A DNA stretch of 60,443 bases from Aureococcus anophagefferens. Taxonomy: Eukaryota > Sar > Pelagophyceae > Pelagomonadales > Pelagomonadaceae. The notes below the pieces were generated by a model, which did not search any database, had not been told where the DNA came from, and was given only the letters and a program-made list of their open reading frames with translations. Positions 1-8,459 of this stretch are shown one piece after another. Both the position numbers and the translations under genes were made by a program. Each line of letters begins with the position of its first letter. The first letter of the stretch is position 1. Location of the stretch: positions 2,518,175 through 2,578,617 of the forward strand of contig NW_008705562.1 of assembly GCF_000186865.1 (NCBI RefSeq), written 5' to 3'.

Positions 1-137
1 CCTTCGTCGGTTCGCTCTACGAGGACCCGGCGTCGCGGAAAGCGCCGGCGGCGCGCGAGAAGTCGCGCGAGCCCAAGCCGAAGAAGGACAAGGCCGCGAA
101 GAAGAAGAAGGACGCGAAGGTATCGTCGGCTAAGTAG
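1..137 (+). CDS. 3' end of a lysine-rich protein gene (partial)
   Basis: The first 137 bases read through from base 3 as an open frame of 44 codons ending in TAG at 135-137. The tail is dominated by Lys, Ala and Glu (runs of KKDK and KKKK), which resembles a basic nuclear or nucleolar C-terminus. The 5' part lies outside the window, so the product cannot be named. About 276 bp separate it from the next ATG, and I see nothing recognisable in that gap. Confidence 0.55.
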   Translation, partial: FVGSLYEDPASRKAPAAREKSREPKPKKDKAAKKKKDAKVSSAK

Positions 138-413
138 CGCCATTTCGACGTCGGGGCGTGGGGTTTCCCCGACGAAGACGACTTGGTCTTTCCCGACGAG
201 ACGGAATCGGACTCGGCAACCCCCCGCGCCCACAGCCGCCTCGCCGCGATCGCCCTGCTCCTCGGCCGTCTCGGCCGAGCTACCGCCTGTAACCTGTATG
301 TTGAAGAGGCGATGAAGAGGCCTTACCCTTTCATTGATGCATACGAGCGATGTTGCTCGAAGCCATCGTCTGAGCCTGCTCGAAGCCGCCATCTAAGGAC
401 AGCGAAACTCGCC

Positions 414-2231
414 ATGAATCGCGAGAACCTGCACCACGACGATGCGGCGCAGATGGGTTCGCTGCTCGACGAGCTCATGAGCTCGTCGTCCACCGCGCCG
501 GCGGCGCCGGCGCGAAAGCCCAAAAAAGGCAAGGTCTCCCAGTTCCGCAAGGAGCAGCGCGAGAATCCGCCGCCGCCGGCGAAGGCGGCGCAGCCGGCGC
601 CGCGCGAGAAGAAGAAGAAGCGCAAGGGCCCGCGCGACGACAACCCGAACCGCGCCGCGCTCCGCTGCGCCGACGTCCCCGCGCCGGCCGCGCCGGCCGC
701 GCCGGACCCGGGCCTCGAGTCGCTCCTCGACCAGATGGCCGCCGGCGCGCCGCCGGCGACGAAGAAGCGCAAGAAGCAGCGGCCGCCGTCGGCCGCCGCC
801 GCCGCGCGCGCGGCCGCGGCCGCGTTCGTCGCGTGCCGCGCGGCGGCGCTGCGCGGCGACGGCGCCGGCGCCGCCGCGCTCGCGAGGGCGCTCGCGGACC
901 GGTGCACGGCGCTCCTCGAGGCCGCGCCGTCCGAGGAGGCCGCGGAGTGCCGGGGCCTCGCCGGCGACGCCGCGCGCGTCGCGGCGGGCCGCGCCGCGGC
1001 GCTCGCCGCGCGCGACGTCTCCGCGGCCGTCGCCGTCTTCGCGGCGTTCGACGCCGTCTACTTCAAGCTCCGCTACGTCGCCGTGGTCCGCGGCTTCGGC
1101 GACGCCGTGCCCCGGCCCCACGACGTCTTCGACGCGCTCCTCGTCGCGCCGTCGAAGGCGCTGGCCGCGGACGCGCCGCGAGAGGCCGTCGCCGCCGCCG
1201 CGGCGCGCGCGCTCGACGCCGTCGAGGCCGCCGGCGGCGGGGCGCTCGTCGAGGCCTGGGCGCTCCGCGCCGGCGGCGGCAACGCGCTCCTGCGGCTCTT
1301 CCGCGCGCGCTGGCGCGAGGTCGCGTGGCTCTCGCGCGACTGGACGGTCCCCGAGGCGCCGCTCGTCCCGTCCGCGGAGACCGCGGCGACCATGAAGGGC
1401 GCGGACCCCGTCGCCCCGGCGTGGCTCCACGCCGCGCGCCGGGCCGCGAGCGCGTCGTGCCACGAGTACGCCTACGCGGTCCCGAGCGACGGGGCGCTCG
1501 ACGCGCTCGCCGCGGTCGGGCCCCTCGTCGAGATCGGCGCGGGCACGGGCTACTGGGCGTCGTGCCTGCGCGAGCGGGGCGTCGCCGTCGAGGCCTTCGA
1601 CGTCGCGCCGCCGGGCGACGGCGCGAACGCGTACCACGGCCGCTCCAAGGCCTGGACGGCCGTCAAGCGGGGCGGCGTCGCCGAGGCCGTCGCGGCGGCG
1701 ACGCGAGGCGCCCGGAGGGCGACGCTCTTCGCGTGCTACCCGCCGCCGGGCGAGCGCGAGGCCTACCTCGGCGCCGCCGCGGCGGCCTTCCACGACGGCG
1801 GCGGCGAGACGCTCGCGCTCGTCGGCGAGTGGCGCGGCGACACGGCGACGGCCGGCGACCTCCTCGCGCTCCGGGCGCGCTTCGCGCTCGCGGCGCGCGT
1901 CGCGCTGCCGAACTACGGCGACGGGTCTGCGGAGCTGACGATCTGGACGCGGCGCGGCGGCGCGGCGGCGCCGTCCGTCGCGCCGCCCGACGCCTGCGAC
2001 GCCTGCGGCGCGCGCGGGCCCGTGCGGCGCTGCCGCCTCACGTGCGACGTCGCCTACTGCTCCGCCGCCTGCGCGACGGCGGCCGGGGCGAAGCGCGGCC
2101 ACCTCCTCGCGCTCAAGTGCGCGCCCGCGTCGTCGCCCGCGGACTTTGGCGACCCGCTCCACTTCGCGGACCTCGGGCCCCTCGCCGCGGCGGCGTCCAA
2201 GAAGCGGCGCGCGAAGAAGAAGCGGCGGTGA
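414..2231 (+). CDS. MYND zinc-finger protein with a methyltransferase-like domain
   Basis: The first ATG is at 414; the open frame extends upstream to 183 only from a GTG, so 414 is the chosen start (605 aa). Residues 1-130 are low-complexity, Lys/Ala/Pro-rich and probably nuclear-localising. The middle holds a glycine-rich SAM-binding-like motif (VEIGAGTGYW near residue 370) followed by an acidic strand end (EAFD), as in class I methyltransferases. The C-terminus carries a Cys/His pattern (CDACGA...CR..C...YCSAACA..H....C) typical of MYND zinc fingers. It ends in a basic KKRRAKKKRR tail. The combination suggests a protein methyltransferase or MYND adaptor. The substrate is unknown and no SET domain is visible. 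Confidence 0.7.
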   Translation: MNRENLHHDDAAQMGSLLDELMSSSSTAPAAPARKPKKGKVSQFRKEQRENPPPPAKAAQPAPREKKKKRKGPRDDNPNRAALRCADVPAPAAPAAPDPGLESLLDQMAAGAPPATKKRKKQRPPSAAAAARAAAAAFVACRAAALRGDGAGAAALARALADRCTALLEAAPSEEAAECRGLAGDAARVAAGRAAALAARDVSAAVAVFAAFDAVYFKLRYVAVVRGFGDAVPRPHDVFDALLVAPSKALAADAPREAVAAAAARALDAVEAAGGGALVEAWALRAGGGNALLRLFRARWREVAWLSRDWTVPEAPLVPSAETAATMKGADPVAPAWLHAARRAASASCHEYAYAVPSDGALDALAAVGPLVEIGAGTGYWASCLRERGVAVEAFDVAPPGDGANAYHGRSKAWTAVKRGGVAEAVAAATRGARRATLFACYPPPGEREAYLGAAAAAFHDGGGETLALVGEWRGDTATAGDLLALRARFALAARVALPNYGDGSAELTIWTRRGGAAAPSVAPPDACDACGARGPVRRCRLTCDVAYCSAACATAAGAKRGHLLALKCAPASSPADFGDPLHFADLGPLAAAASKKRRAKKKRR

Positions 2232-2294
2232 CCTCTCGTTTGGATGACGCGGCGACGCGCGCCGCGGGCACGTAAGGGGCTTAGCGAGCCTCTC

Positions 2295-2977
2295 TTACTC
2301 AGGCCTCANGAGGAGCGCGAGGAGCGCGAGCGTCGCGCCGACGCANGCGACGAAGATGAGCGGGGTCGCCTCGCCCTCGTCCGCGGCCGCTCCCGCGTCG
2401 CGGCCGCCGCCCGGCGCGGGCGCGGCCCCGTCGTCGTCGCCGTCGCCGTCGCCGCCCGGCGCGTCGCCCGCCTCGGCCGCGGCCTTTCGCCGCTCCTCGT
2501 GGAGCTGACGAGGTCCGGAAAGAGGCCGCGGAACGTCTCGTTCGCGCAGTTGAACTCGAGGCTCTGCGCCGCGAAGCGGCGCCGCTGCGCCGGCGTCGCC
2601 TCGACGGAGCCGAGCGTCGGCGAGCTCTCGAGCATGAAGCTGTAGAGCCCCGTCAAAATCGTCGACACGGACCACATGGGGTTCCAGGACTCGGGGTGGA
2701 AGTCGGACATGCTCAGGCAGAGCCGGCAGTTCGTCTTGAACCGCCCGCTCGGCGTGCACATGAGCACGCTCGGCGGCCGCAGCGGGTACTCCGTCGGGAA
2801 CTTGAGCTTGCCGTGGTAGTGGCCCCCCTCGTAGACCGAGTCCTTCGTCCCCGTGATGACGTAGTGCCACTCGAGCACGTTGCTCTCGAGCGGCCGCGCG
2901 ACGATGTTGTCCGGCGGCGCCTTGCGCATGGCCGCGAACTCGCGCAGCAGCCGCCGCGTCGCCAGGTCCGACGCCAT
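2295..2977 (-). CDS. UBE2J-type (tail-anchored, ERAD) ubiquitin-conjugating enzyme E2, frame broken
   Basis: The start is ATG at 2977 (MASDLATRRLLRE). The UBC fold follows, with the features of the UBE2J2/Ubc6 family: an HYHGKLKFP..YP.RPPS segment, then FKTN.RLCLSMSDFHPESW.P.WSV. The catalytic Cys is the one in RLCLS, where UBE2J enzymes lack the usual HPN. In this reading frame the protein degenerates after FPDL at about 2507. The next frame continues as an acidic linker and a C-terminal hydrophobic segment (about 2295-2360) that would be the ER tail anchor. A one-base loss near 2507 explains the break. Two undetermined bases (N) lie within the tail segment, so a low-quality assembly is the simplest explanation. 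The role inferred from the family is ubiquitination of misfolded proteins at the ER membrane. Confidence 0.82.
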
Positions 2978-3282
2978 CGGGCGGGCGGGCGCGGCCTCGG
3001 CGACGGGGCGAACTCGCGCGCGGCGTGCGGTGGCGGTGGTGGTGGCGCTCGGCGAACGCGCGGCGCTGTGTGTGGTTGGGCGGCGGCGGTGGTGACCCCA
3101 CGCAGCGAACTCGGCGTGCAGTGTGTGTGTCTGGACTTGCCCGGGCTGAGCCAGACGCTGGCTGCGGCGAGCAAGCCGATCGCGCAAACCGATCACCTTC
3201 AAGGTGCCGCTCGATATTCGAGACGCACCTCCTCACGCTGTGAGGGGCTGCCGATCGGCGCCGCGGTGCTGCTCCGGCGGCC

Positions 3283-4995
3283 ATGGTCCGGAGGCGAGAG
3301 GGCGCGCGGGCGGCGCTCCGCGTCGTCGCCGGCGCCGTGGGCCTCGCCGCGCTCGCCGCCGTCGGCGTGGTGTCGCGGAGCGGGGATGGCGGCGCCCTGC
3401 TCTCGCTGCGCGCCATGCTGCCCAAGAACCCGAACCCGAGCGGCACCTTCGGGTTCGCGAACCTGACGCAGCCCGCGGCGCTGCCCGGGTCCATGGGCGG
3501 CGCGGGCTCCGCCGTCGACGACGACGACGACGACCCCGACGGCGGCGGGAAGAACGGGCTCACGACGCCGACCGCCGTCGCGCACGTGTCGCTCTTCAAG
3601 CGCACGCACGTGTCCACGGACGCGTCGGCGACGCTGGACTTCGTGCAGACCATGCTGGGCTTCAGCCTCGACCTGAACGCGAGCTACCACTGCCTGCCGT
3701 CGAGCCCCGGGAGCTTCGACCGCACGCGCACGCGCGAGCTGTGCGCGAAGCGGACGCTCTTCATGACTTTGGGGAGCTTCTCCATGCACTACTTCGAGTC
3801 GCACGTGACCCAGGACGCGCCGCGCATCGGCGTGCGCGAGTGGGTCCAGAGCTGGGAGAGCTCCCTCGACTTCAGTGACGACGGATGGGACTGGAACGAG
3901 TTCACGTCGCAGTCCGTGAGCTTCTACGTCGCGCGGGACCTCGAGGACTTCATCATCCTCTGGAAGAAGAACGGCGTGCCCTTTTTAGGGCGCATGTACT
4001 ACGAGGGGTCGTCGAACGTGCCCGTCTACTCGGTCCGCATCGCGGTGCCCGGCGTCGGCCACGTCGTCGAGATCGTCTCCGACAACGTCACGGCCGCGTA
4101 CGCGGCCGAGTACTTCACGGCCTATGATGTAGTGGCGGAGTGCCCCGGCGGCCACGCGCTGAACAAGACCATGGACGAGCTCCGGGGCCAGTGGGAGATC
4201 TTCGACGCCGCGAAGCCGCCCGGCCCGGGCATGCTGCCCGTGCTCCTCGTCGCGCAGATCTCGCAGCCCGTGTCCGACGCGGACAAGATCCGCGACTTCC
4301 ACAACCTCCTGCTCGACACGCTGGACACGGTCGACATCGCCGATATTCTGGTCGCGGACTACGCGGAGCCCATCCTCCGGAAAGAGGACGACGACGACGC
4401 GGGCCTCGTCCCCGCGCAGTGCTCCTACAGCGACACGCACATCTCCCTCAACGACGACTACCTCGTGCCCATCCGCTTCATCCACAACCCGGGCGCGAAC
4501 CAGCGCGAGCACCGCACGGTCAAGGACTTCGAGGACGAGTACCTGAGCATGGACGGCATCGCGGGCTGCGACGCCGCCTACGGCCGCTACATGGACTGGC
4601 ACGTGGGCGTCATGCCCTCGGAGAGCTACCTGGACCAGATCGCCCGGCGCCTCTGCCGCAAGGGCGTCGGCTTCAAGGCGGGGGGCCACGCGACGACGGA
4701 CGACGACGCGAACCTCGCGGACACGATCGGCGCGGTCTGGTCGCGCGGCGCGTCCGGGCTGGGCATCGAGTTCGACAGCCTCTTCGACTGGACCTACTTC
4801 GACCCGGACACCATGCGCCACCTCGACTACTGCTCGAAGAACGGCACGATGAACATCGACGCCGTCGCCTCGCTCGACGCGGACGACGAGGACCAGATCT
4901 GGTGCCCGCGCGACTACAACACGGACTGCGACGACTGCGTGCCGGGCGGCAACATGGACGACCGCGACGACGACCCCGCCATCGCCTGGCAATAG
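3283..4995 (+). CDS. membrane-anchored or secreted protein with VOC/glyoxalase-like repeats (tentative)
   Basis: 570 aa starting at ATG 3283. Residues 9-30 form a hydrophobic signal anchor after a basic N-terminus (MVRRREGAR). An Asp-rich spacer at about 75-90 follows. The remainder contains beta-rich stretches that resemble paired glyoxalase/VOC modules: a 'VSLFKRTHV...TLDFVQTMLG' opening, then 'SFYVARDLEDFIILWKKNGVPFL' and 'VYSVRIAVPGVGHVVEIVS'. A second, weaker copy lies in the C-terminal third ('DWHVGVMPSESYLDQIARRL...GLGIEFD'). Metal ligands cannot be assigned by eye. It is divergent from the E2 gene across 305 bp that contain a short TG run. The family assignment is an inference from fold-like patterns; an unrelated lineage-specific extracellular protein is possible. 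Confidence 0.5.
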   Translation: MVRRREGARAALRVVAGAVGLAALAAVGVVSRSGDGGALLSLRAMLPKNPNPSGTFGFANLTQPAALPGSMGGAGSAVDDDDDDPDGGGKNGLTTPTAVAHVSLFKRTHVSTDASATLDFVQTMLGFSLDLNASYHCLPSSPGSFDRTRTRELCAKRTLFMTLGSFSMHYFESHVTQDAPRIGVREWVQSWESSLDFSDDGWDWNEFTSQSVSFYVARDLEDFIILWKKNGVPFLGRMYYEGSSNVPVYSVRIAVPGVGHVVEIVSDNVTAAYAAEYFTAYDVVAECPGGHALNKTMDELRGQWEIFDAAKPPGPGMLPVLLVAQISQPVSDADKIRDFHNLLLDTLDTVDIADILVADYAEPILRKEDDDDAGLVPAQCSYSDTHISLNDDYLVPIRFIHNPGANQREHRTVKDFEDEYLSMDGIAGCDAAYGRYMDWHVGVMPSESYLDQIARRLCRKGVGFKAGGHATTDDDANLADTIGAVWSRGASGLGIEFDSLFDWTYFDPDTMRHLDYCSKNGTMNIDAVASLDADDEDQIWCPRDYNTDCDDCVPGGNMDDRDDDPAIAWQ

Positions 4996-5081
4996 GAACG
5001 GGCGTGTTTAACGAATCAGCAGCTTATTTCGGACGGCTCGGTTGAAGTTCAAGGTGCACAGGCGAGGAATTCTGTCAGCCG

Positions 5082-6521
5082 ATGGCTTTGCTAGTTCGGC
5101 GTCGTGGAGCCAACCTCATGGCTCTGCTGGCGCTGCTCGTCCCCGCCGCGCTCGCCCTCGCGCCGGCCCCGAAGGCGCCGCAGAAGCTCGCGACGCCGCC
5201 GGCGCCGACGCCCCCGCCGACGCTCGCCTGCCGCCACTTCAAGGAGTGCTCCGGCTGCGTCGTGGAGGCGGCCTTCGAGGAGACGGACATGGTCCTGCGC
5301 GCCCGCGCGGTCCTCGAGCCGCTGCTCGGCGCGCCCCTGGCCGTGGTCTGCGGGACGCCGGCGGGCTGGCGGACGCAGGCGCGCCTCGCGGCGGGCGCCG
5401 GCGGCGAGCGCGACGCGAGCCGCGGGCGCCGGGGCCGGAAGCGGAACTGGCGCGCGACGGGCGTCGAGCTCGGCCTCTACCGCGCGGGGAGCCACGACGT
5501 CGTGGGCATCCCGGACTGCGTCGCCCACGCGAGCGTGCTCAACGACGCCGCGGCGGCCGTCGCGGCCGCGTGCGCGGACGCGGGCGTGCAGTCGGCGCGC
5601 GGCGACGACGGCGAGCTGCGCTACGTGCAGATGTCCGCGGAGCGGTCCTCGGGCCTCGTGGCCCTGACGCTCGTCTGGAACCGGCGGGGCGCCAAGGAGT
5701 CGGCGCCCCAGCTCCCGCGGCTCGTCGCCGCTTTAGAAAAATCGGAGACGAAGTGGCACTCGATCTGGGTCAACTACCGGGGCTCCAAGGGCGGCAACGC
5801 GATCTTCGACTACGAGCCGCGGACCTGGGCCAAGCTGCGGGGGCGGCCCCACCTCACGGAGGGCCTCTTCGACGGCGCGGCGCCGGACGTGCGCGCGCGC
5901 GCCGCCGCGGCCGGCGCGGACGCGGACCTCGCGCTGCGGTTCACGCCGCTCGTGTTCCGCCAGGCGAACCTGGCGGCCTTCGCGGCGCTCGTCGCGAGCC
6001 TGGCGGCCTTCGTGCCCGCGGGCGCGGACCTCTGCGAGCTCTACGGCGGCGTCGGCGCGATCGGCCTCGCGCTGCGACCGAAGTGCGCGCGCGTCCGGTG
6101 CTCGGAGGCGAACCCGAACGCGGCCGACGGCTTCGCGCGCGCGCTCGCGGACCAGGACCGGCGGCTGCCGCGGCTGAAGCGCGACGTGCCCGTGCGCTTC
6201 CGCGCGCTCGACGCCGCGGACGCGATCCGCGCGGACGCGGCCGGCGCGGACGTGCTCGTCGTCGACCCGCCGCGCAAGGGCCTCTGCCCGGAGGTGCTCG
6301 ACGCGCTCCTGGACCCGGCGCCCGACGGTTTCGCGGCGTCCGTGGAGCGGCTACTCTACGTCTCCTGCGGCTTCGACGCGCTCCAGCGCGAGCTCGGGCT
6401 GCTCCTCAAGTCGCAGCTGTGGACGCTCGCGCACGCGGAGGCCCACGTCCTCTTCCCGGGCAGCGACCACGTCGAGACGCTCGCCGTCTTCGACCGCGCC
6501 CCGGCGTCGAAGCGGCGATAG
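5082..6521 (+). CDS. TrmA/RumA-family RNA (uracil-5-)-methyltransferase, probably organelle-targeted
   Basis: 479 aa from ATG 5082. A hydrophobic leader (about residues 12-30, LMALLALLVPAALALAPAP) suggests a signal or plastid-targeting peptide. A cysteine cluster C-x5-C-x2-C (CRHFKECSGC, near residue 47) matches the Fe-S ligands of RumA-type enzymes. The C-terminal Rossmann fold has ELYGGVGAIGLAL (SAM loop), then VVDPPRKGL, then YVSCGFDALQREL, which carries the catalytic cysteine that attacks C6 of uracil. The protein ends with the usual HVETLAVF. It should methylate a uridine in tRNA or rRNA; which position cannot be told. The stop lies 23 bp from that of the convergent phosphatase gene. Confidence 0.88.
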   Translation: MALLVRRRGANLMALLALLVPAALALAPAPKAPQKLATPPAPTPPPTLACRHFKECSGCVVEAAFEETDMVLRARAVLEPLLGAPLAVVCGTPAGWRTQARLAAGAGGERDASRGRRGRKRNWRATGVELGLYRAGSHDVVGIPDCVAHASVLNDAAAAVAAACADAGVQSARGDDGELRYVQMSAERSSGLVALTLVWNRRGAKESAPQLPRLVAALEKSETKWHSIWVNYRGSKGGNAIFDYEPRTWAKLRGRPHLTEGLFDGAAPDVRARAAAAGADADLALRFTPLVFRQANLAAFAALVASLAAFVPAGADLCELYGGVGAIGLALRPKCARVRCSEANPNAADGFARALADQDRRLPRLKRDVPVRFRALDAADAIRADAAGADVLVVDPPRKGLCPEVLDALLDPAPDGFAASVERLLYVSCGFDALQRELGLLLKSQLWTLAHAEAHVLFPGSDHVETLAVFDRAPASKRR

Positions 6522-6544
6522 AGGCTGCGTTACAAAATGGGCGC

Positions 6545-7612
6545 CTAGTGGAACTCGACGGCCAGGTCCGCCAATACGGGGTGGTGGTCGCTGAGGACGC
6601 AGGTCGCGACGGACGCGTAGCGGCCGCAGGCGACGACGTCCGAGGGCCGCTTCGCCTTCCAGAGGACGCGGTCGCACCACGCGGGCCGCCGGTTCGCCTT
6701 GTACTCCGCCGTGCCGCGGACGAGCTTGTAGGTCGGGGGGAACCGCTTCGGCGCCTCGCGGAAGCCGACGAAGGCGTCGCCCCGGGCGATGGCCGCGTCG
6801 AGCTGGTCCCGCGCCGCGAGGGCCGCCCAGTCGCCCGCGGCCAGGGCCTCGCGGACCGCGGCGTCGTCGCGCGCGTCGCCGTCCCGGGCCGCCTCGCGCG
6901 CCGCGGGCCCGAAGGACGCGAGGAACGCGCCGAGCCCCGCCTCCGGCGCCTTGGTCGAGGCGAGGCGGTAGTTGAGGTCGCCCTGCCAGACGACGACGTC
7001 GTGGGCGAGGACGTCGAGCGCGTCGTCGTCGCCGAGCGCCGCGGGCAGCGACAGGATCGACGCGTCCGCCGCGGCGCCGACGATGGCCGCGTACTCCGCG
7101 TTGCGCTGGTCGAGCATGTCGAGGTCGCTCGCGAGGTGCGCGTGGACGACGCAGAGCGTGCGCGCCTCGCCGTCGGCGCCGCGCGCGGCCGCGAGGCTCG
7201 CGGCGACGGCGCCCTTGTTGCCCAGCAAGCCGCCGAAGCCCGTGCGGAAGCGGCAGGTCCGCGCGGGCGCGATGTCGTAGGCGCTCACCCTCGCCGTGAA
7301 GACGAAGAGCGCGAGGCCGACGAGCGACTCCGTGCACGCGAGCTCGTGCGTCGCCTCGAGCACCGCGAGGAGCGCCGCGCGCCACGCCGCGAGCCGCGCG
7401 GCGACGAGCGCGGACGCCTCGGGCGAGACGAAGGACTCGCGGACGACGGTGCCGGGCTTGAGCTCGACGACCTCGACGAGGCCCACGGACGCGACGTCGC
7501 TCGCCGCCGCGCCCTCGCCGAGCCACTCGGCGACCGCGGACGCGAACGCCGCGCCGTCGAGCGACGCAGGGTCGAGGCCGCAGACGTTCCAGCACCGCGC
7601 CGCGACCCTCAT
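6545..7612 (-). CDS. inositol polyphosphate 5-phosphatase (IPPc domain)
   Basis: 355 aa, ATG at 7612. All the family signatures are present in order: FGGLLGNKGAVA, the CVVHAHLASD metal/catalytic strand, VVVWQGDLNYR (catalytic Asp/Asn), FPPTYKL, RRPAWCDRVLWK, and the terminal SDHHPVLA. The enzyme should remove the 5-phosphate from phosphoinositides or soluble inositol phosphates. The protein is essentially a bare catalytic domain with no SAC, Rho-GAP, SH2 or membrane-targeting extension. The first strand (WNVCG) replaces the usual WNxxG without an obvious loss of function. It faces the TrmA-like gene tail to tail. Confidence 0.93.
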   Translation of the reverse strand: MRVAARCWNVCGLDPASLDGAAFASAVAEWLGEGAAASDVASVGLVEVVELKPGTVVRESFVSPEASALVAARLAAWRAALLAVLEATHELACTESLVGLALFVFTARVSAYDIAPARTCRFRTGFGGLLGNKGAVAASLAAARGADGEARTLCVVHAHLASDLDMLDQRNAEYAAIVGAAADASILSLPAALGDDDALDVLAHDVVVWQGDLNYRLASTKAPEAGLGAFLASFGPAAREAARDGDARDDAAVREALAAGDWAALAARDQLDAAIARGDAFVGFREAPKRFPPTYKLVRGTAEYKANRRPAWCDRVLWKAKRPSDVVACGRYASVATCVLSDHHPVLADLAVEFH

Positions 7613-7978
7613 GCCTGCGGGATATCGCGCGCCTTCAAGACCCGAATTCGCCGACGGGAGCGCGCGGCGGCGGGCTCTTAGAACGCGCGGTGTGATGTCG
7701 CAACACGTGTAACCGGAGCGGGGAGGCTTGGGCCGGTCCGGCTATTAGACTGGAGTTGCTTTTTTGTTGTTAGGACGCTGGCGCGGTGCCTGGAGCGGCA
7801 AGCGCTGTCGCTGCAGGGGTGGTCGCGCTAGGGCGCGGTGACGACGCCGTGGCCTCGGTGGCTGTGGATGCTGTGGAGAGCCCGTTCAACTTGTGTGCAC
7901 CTTCGCGTCGGCCACCAAGTTTCCCCCAGGCGCTCAGGCTTCTTCGACGAAGGCGCCGTCGTCGGGAGCAGCCCCACG

Positions 7979-8449
7979 ATGATCGAGGACGACTACGCGC
8001 TGTTACCCGCGGGCGCGCACGAGCCCGAGCCGAAGCGGTGCTGCGAGCTCCAGGATCCGACGCTCTTCCTCGCGAAGAACCTGTTTATTTGGGTGGCCAC
8101 CTTCGCCTTCATCCCGCTCATCGCCGCGGACCAGGCGGGGCGCATCTCCTCGCTGATCTACGCGGTGCTCCTCGTCGCGCTGCACGTCGTGTTCATCGTC
8201 GTCTACTTCTGGCGCGTCCAGTTCCGATCGCTCGACCCGAACCGGCGGTCGCTCGCCGCGCGCGTCGTCGGCCTGCTCGCGTGCGTCTACCTGCTCTACG
8301 TGGTGGCGGGCCACCTGCCCGAGCGACTGGGCATGCTCGCGTTGATGCTGGTCGGCCTCTGCGTCATCCACAGCGTCATCCTCGCGCTGCTGTCCGTGCG
8401 GGTGCGCGCGACGACGAAGCCGCGCCCGCCCGTCGCCGCGGACCCCTAA
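7979..8449 (+). CDS. small four-helix membrane protein, function unknown
   Basis: 156 aa from the first ATG (7979). A frame extension back to 7838 begins only with GTG and is basic and low-complexity, so it was excluded. Four hydrophobic helices are clear, at about residues 31-50, 53-75, 94-112 and 115-140. An acidic/Cys N-terminus (EDDYALLP, CCELQDP) and a basic, proline-rich C-tail flank them. No family motif was recognised. The 366 bp between this ATG and the divergent phosphatase start hold no other gene. The stop is 10 bp from that of the next gene on the opposite strand. Confidence 0.7.
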   Translation: MIEDDYALLPAGAHEPEPKRCCELQDPTLFLAKNLFIWVATFAFIPLIAADQAGRISSLIYAVLLVALHVVFIVVYFWRVQFRSLDPNRRSLAARVVGLLACVYLLYVVAGHLPERLGMLALMLVGLCVIHSVILALLSVRVRATTKPRPPVAADP

Positions 8450-8459
8450 GAAAAGACAG

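Noticed and set aside
393..2162. 589-codon minus-strand ORF opposite the MYND gene
   Set aside because: Arg/Gly/Ala-only composition with no motif; it is the antisense shadow expected at this GC. The same holds for the many long Arg-rich ORFs opposite or out of frame with named genes.
2503..2509. A five-base GTCAG 'intron' that would fix the UBE2J frame
   Set aside because: Far too short for splicing. A one-base loss fits the family alignment better (FPDL-V-x-L-H).
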